A stretch of DNA of 64,000 nucleotides from Actinomycetota bacterium. GTDB taxonomy: Bacteria > Actinomycetota > Actinomycetes > Actinomycetales > Dermatophilaceae. The stretch covers positions 1 through 64,000 of the forward strand of contig JAIUOP010000002.1 in NCBI GenBank assembly GCA_020161815.1, read 5' to 3'. The position numbers and the translations under genes are program-made. This document shows, one piece after another, positions 61,599 to 64,000 of this stretch; within the stretch, counting starts at the first letter, position 1; every line of letters starts with the position of its first letter. The notes under the pieces were generated by a model. The model was not told the origin of the DNA. It saw only the letters and a list, made by a program, of their open reading frames with translations, and made no database searches.

Positions 61599-63140
61599 TC
61601 AGATGTCGCGGAAGGTCTCGATCGTCGCGCCCAGGGCGTTGAGCCGCTCGGCGAGGTCCTCGTAGCCGCGGTTGATGACGTAGACATTGCGCAGCACCGA
61701 GGTGCCCGGGGCGGCGAGCATCGCAAGCAGGATGACCACGCCCGGCCGCAGCGCCGGCGGGCACATGACCTCGGCCGCGCGCCACTTCGGCGTCGGCCCG
61801 GTGACCATGACCCGGTGCGGGTCGAGCAGCTGGACCTGCGCGCCCACCTTGTTCAGCTCGGTGAGGTAGATCGCGCGGTTCTCGTAGACCCAGTCGTGGA
61901 TCATCGTCGTGCCCTCGGCACACGCGGCGATGAGGGCGAAGAACGGCAGGTTGTCGATGTTCAGTCCCGGGAAGGCCATCGGCGCGATCTTGTCGATCGG
62001 CGCCTTGAGCGGGCCGGGGTGGATCGTGAGGTCGACGAGGCGGGTGTGCCCGTTGTCGGCGAGGTACTCCTCTGTCATGTCATAGCGCAGCCCCATGAGC
62101 GAGAGCGTGGCGAGCTCGATCTCGAGGAACTCGATGGGCGCCCGCTCGATGGTGATCGAGCTCTTGGTGACGACGGCCGCGGCGATCAGGCTCATCGCCT
62201 CGATCGGGTCCTCGCTGGGGGAGTACTCGACGTCGACGTCGATGTGCTCGACGCCGGTGACCGTCAGGGTCGTCGTGCCGATGCCCTCGATCTGCACGCC
62301 GAGCTTCTCGAGGAAGAAGCAGACGTCCTGGACCATGTAGTTGGGGGAGGCATTGCGGATGATGGTCCGGCCCGGGTGGCGGGCCGCGCCGAAGAGCACG
62401 TTCTCGGTGACGGTGTCGCCCCGCTCGGTGAGGATGACCGAGCGGTCCCCGGGCAGCGTCCCGTCCTCGTGGACGGTCGCCTCGTAGAAGCCGTGGGTGG
62501 CGGCGACCTCGAGCCCGAACGCGCGCAGCGCCGTCATGTGCGGCTCGACCGTGCGCGTGCCCAGGTCGCAGCCCCCGGCATAGGGGAGCTCGAAGCGGCC
62601 GTACTCGTGCAGCAGCGGCCCGAGGAACATGATGATGGTGCGCGTGCGGCGGGCGGCGTCGAGGTCGATGGCGTCGAGGTCGAGGCGCGCCGGGGGGATG
62701 ATCTCGAGGTCGCTGCTGTCGGGCAGCCACCGGACCTTGACGCCGACCGAGGTGAGGACCTCGATGATCCGGTTGACCTCCTCGATGCGGGCGAGGTTGC
62801 GCAGCGTCGTCCGGCCCTTGTTGAGCAGGGCGGCGCAGAGCAGGCCGACGGCGGCGTTCTTGCTCGTCTTGACCGGGATCGAGCCGGAGAGCTGCTGCCC
62901 ACCCACGATGCGCAGGTGCTGCGGGCCGCCGGTGCCGAGCGAGACGAACTCGCTGTCGAGCTTTTCACCGATCCGGGCCAGCATCTCAAGACTGAGGTTC
63001 TGCTTGCCCTGCTCGATTCGGGCCACCGCACTCTGGCTGGTCGCCAGCAGGTCCGCCAATTCGCTTTGCGTCAGGCCCTTGTGGCGCCGAGCATCGCGGA
63101 TCAGGGTGCCGATGCGATTGAGGTAGGTCGAGTCACTCAC
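61599..63140 (-). CDS. murA: UDP-N-acetylglucosamine 1-carboxyvinyltransferase with N-terminal HTH domain
   Basis: A 513-residue protein. Residues about 6-62 are an XRE-type helix-turn-helix (HKGLTQSELADLLATSQSAV, RIEQGKQNLSLEMLARI); from about 75 the MurA/EPT fold begins (LRIVGGQQLSGSIPVKTSKN, K94-N95 for substrate). The catalytic loop Cys is C191 in LPYAGGCDLGTR, the fosfomycin target. Later conserved DNLPFFALIAACAEGTT and ENRAIYLTELNKVGA are present. It makes the first committed peptidoglycan precursor. The HTH-MurA fusion is shared by some actinobacteria and may be a second, regulated copy. Confidence 0.9.
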   Translation of the reverse strand: MSDSTYLNRIGTLIRDARRHKGLTQSELADLLATSQSAVARIEQGKQNLSLEMLARIGEKLDSEFVSLGTGGPQHLRIVGGQQLSGSIPVKTSKNAAVGLLCAALLNKGRTTLRNLARIEEVNRIIEVLTSVGVKVRWLPDSSDLEIIPPARLDLDAIDLDAARRTRTIIMFLGPLLHEYGRFELPYAGGCDLGTRTVEPHMTALRAFGLEVAATHGFYEATVHEDGTLPGDRSVILTERGDTVTENVLFGAARHPGRTIIRNASPNYMVQDVCFFLEKLGVQIEGIGTTTLTVTGVEHIDVDVEYSPSEDPIEAMSLIAAAVVTKSSITIERAPIEFLEIELATLSLMGLRYDMTEEYLADNGHTRLVDLTIHPGPLKAPIDKIAPMAFPGLNIDNLPFFALIAACAEGTTMIHDWVYENRAIYLTELNKVGAQVQLLDPHRVMVTGPTPKWRAAEVMCPPALRPGVVILLAMLAAPGTSVLRNVYVINRGYEDLAERLNALGATIETFRDI

Positions 63141-63180
63141 CCGTCAAGCGTAGATCACATGTGAGATGGGTGCACATCGA

Positions 63181-63230
63181 GAAGGTGAGCGGACGGCATA
63201 CCCCATTCGGTATGCCGTCCGCTCACCTTC
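63181..63230. terminator. Perfect 22-bp hairpin built from the GTATGCC element
   Basis: Arms 63181-63202 and 63209-63230 are perfectly complementary, with a 6-base loop. The right arm contains GTATGCCGTCCGCTCACC plus TTC. It lies between the murA start and the stop of the next minus-strand gene, 21 bases after that stop, so it probably ends that transcript. Confidence 0.8.
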
Positions 63231-63250
63231 GCGGGTCCGTGCGCCCTGGC

Positions 63251-64000
63251 TCAGGCGCGCACGCTGGCCGCACCGGCCGGGAGGATGCGCTGGCCGAGGA
63301 CCTTCTCCGAGATCCCCTCGCGGTCGAGGAGGGGGATGATCCCGCCGTTCCAGAACTGGAAGCCGGCGCCGGTGATCATCGCCAGGTCGATGTCCATGGG
63401 GGCCTGGACCACGCCCTCCTGGAGCATCCGGCCGACCTCGTCGGCGATCGCCGAGAGGACCCGCTCGCGCACCTCGGGTGCGGTGAGGGCGACCGGGTCG
63501 GCCGGCTCCTCACGCAGGGCGAGCACCTCGGGGTCCGGCACCTGCTTGCCGTCGATGACGGTGTAGTAGCCCGGCTTCCTGGCCGCGACCATGGCCTTGA
63601 GGTTGGGGGAGACGTGGAAGCGGTCCCCGAAGGCGCGGTGCAGGGTCTCGCTGTTGTGCAGCGCGATCGCCGGACCGACCAGGCCCATGAGCACGAACGG
63701 CGGCATCGGCGCCAGGCCGGCCACGGCCTCGTCGGCCACCTCGACCGACGTGCCCTCGTCGACGATGCGCGAGTACTCGCCCATGAAGCGGCCGAGCAGG
63801 CGGTTGGTGATGAACGAGGCGGAGTCCTTGACGCGGATCGTCGTCTTCTTCAGGCCCTTGCCGGTGGCGAAGGCGGTGGCGAGCGTCGCGTCGTCGGTCC
63901 GCTCGCCGGGGATGATCTCGAGCAGCGGCATGACGGCGACCGGGTTGAAGAAGTGGAAGCCCACGACCCGCTCCGGGTGCTGCAGCTTGCTGGCCATCTC
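63251..64000 (-). CDS. 3-hydroxyacyl-CoA dehydrogenase (FadB-type), 3' part
   Basis: The gene runs off the right edge; about 250 C-terminal residues are seen. GFHFFNPVAVMPLLEIIPGE is the end of the NAD-binding domain, with the catalytic His in FHFFNPV. Then KDSASFITNRLLGRFMGEYSR and a helical C-terminal domain with LMGLVGPAIALHNSETLH and MITGAGFQFWNGGIIPLLD. The GAGFPFW-type motif and length suggest the multifunctional FadB/FadJ alpha subunit of beta-oxidation, with an enoyl-CoA hydratase domain beyond the window. True start not seen. Confidence 0.88.
   Translation of the reverse strand, partial: EMASKLQHPERVVGFHFFNPVAVMPLLEIIPGERTDDATLATAFATGKGLKKTTIRVKDSASFITNRLLGRFMGEYSRIVDEGTSVEVADEAVAGLAPMPPFVLMGLVGPAIALHNSETLHRAFGDRFHVSPNLKAMVAARKPGYYTVIDGKQVPDPEVLALREEPADPVALTAPEVRERVLSAIADEVGRMLQEGVVQAPMDIDLAMITGAGFQFWNGGIIPLLDREGISEKVLGQRILPAGAASVRA

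Overview
The window comes from a chromosome with very high G+C. Gene content and order (sepH, cpfC, DUF4193, dut, DUF3710, OB-fold, DUF3159, paired TrkA, acnA, dxs, plus parE/parC, DUF3040, DUF6504 and a SAV_6107-type HEPN gene) are those of an actinobacterium, most likely order Micrococcales near Intrasporangiaceae/Dermatophilaceae (inference from content only). Several start codons sit 6-8 bases after a -10-like hexamer, which suggests leaderless transcripts, common in this phylum.

Layout. 1-0.24 kb: tail of an IS1380-type transposase. 0.4-3.2 kb: polyprenyl diphosphate synthase, an MTHFR-superfamily protein and a YbaK-type deacylase. 3.2-10.1 kb: a five-gene DNA damage tolerance operon (DUF6504, HEPN, dnaE2, methyltransferase, dinB) behind a perfect LexA box. 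10.1-12.1 kb: small membrane and zinc-ribbon proteins and an ornithine cyclodeaminase-like enzyme. 12.3-21.6 kb: parE and parC, separated by a LacI-controlled sugar ABC uptake operon with a visible operator. 21.7-38.2 kb: housekeeping genes, including a GNAT/acyl-CoA ligase fusion, tdk, sepH, cpfC, dut, and a K+ module (two TrkA proteins divergent from a KimA-like permease). 38.2-38.6 kb: an SMR exporter preceded by a guanidine-III riboswitch. 38.7-41.4 kb: aconitase behind an 18-bp palindrome. 41.4-43.7 kb: an accessory patch (short secreted ORF, DUF222/HNH gene with a LexA-like box, wrecked nupC). 43.9-46.2 kb: a two-gene heme-copper oxidoreductase lacking CuA ligands and the helix VI histidine. 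46.2-51.2 kb: hydrolases, DUF1697, a tocopherol-cyclase-like protein, a P450. 51.3-58.9 kb: the assimilatory sulfate reduction operon (sir-cysH-cysD-cysN-cysG-tauE-cbiX), headed by an unlisted 27-residue cysteine leader peptide. 59-64 kb: dxs, an HTH-MurA fusion, and the end of a fatty-acid oxidation gene.

The most unusual signal cuts across all of this. The heptamer GTATGCC/GGCATAC occurs about 48 times (counted by eye; roughly 6 expected for a random sequence at about 72% G+C). Many copies extend toward the 18-mer GTATGCCGTCCGCTCACC. Copies lie inside genes in several reading frames, and three pairs form long perfect hairpins between genes. This is the pattern of a DNA-uptake-type or other genome-wide signal sequence, which I do not know to be described for actinobacteria.
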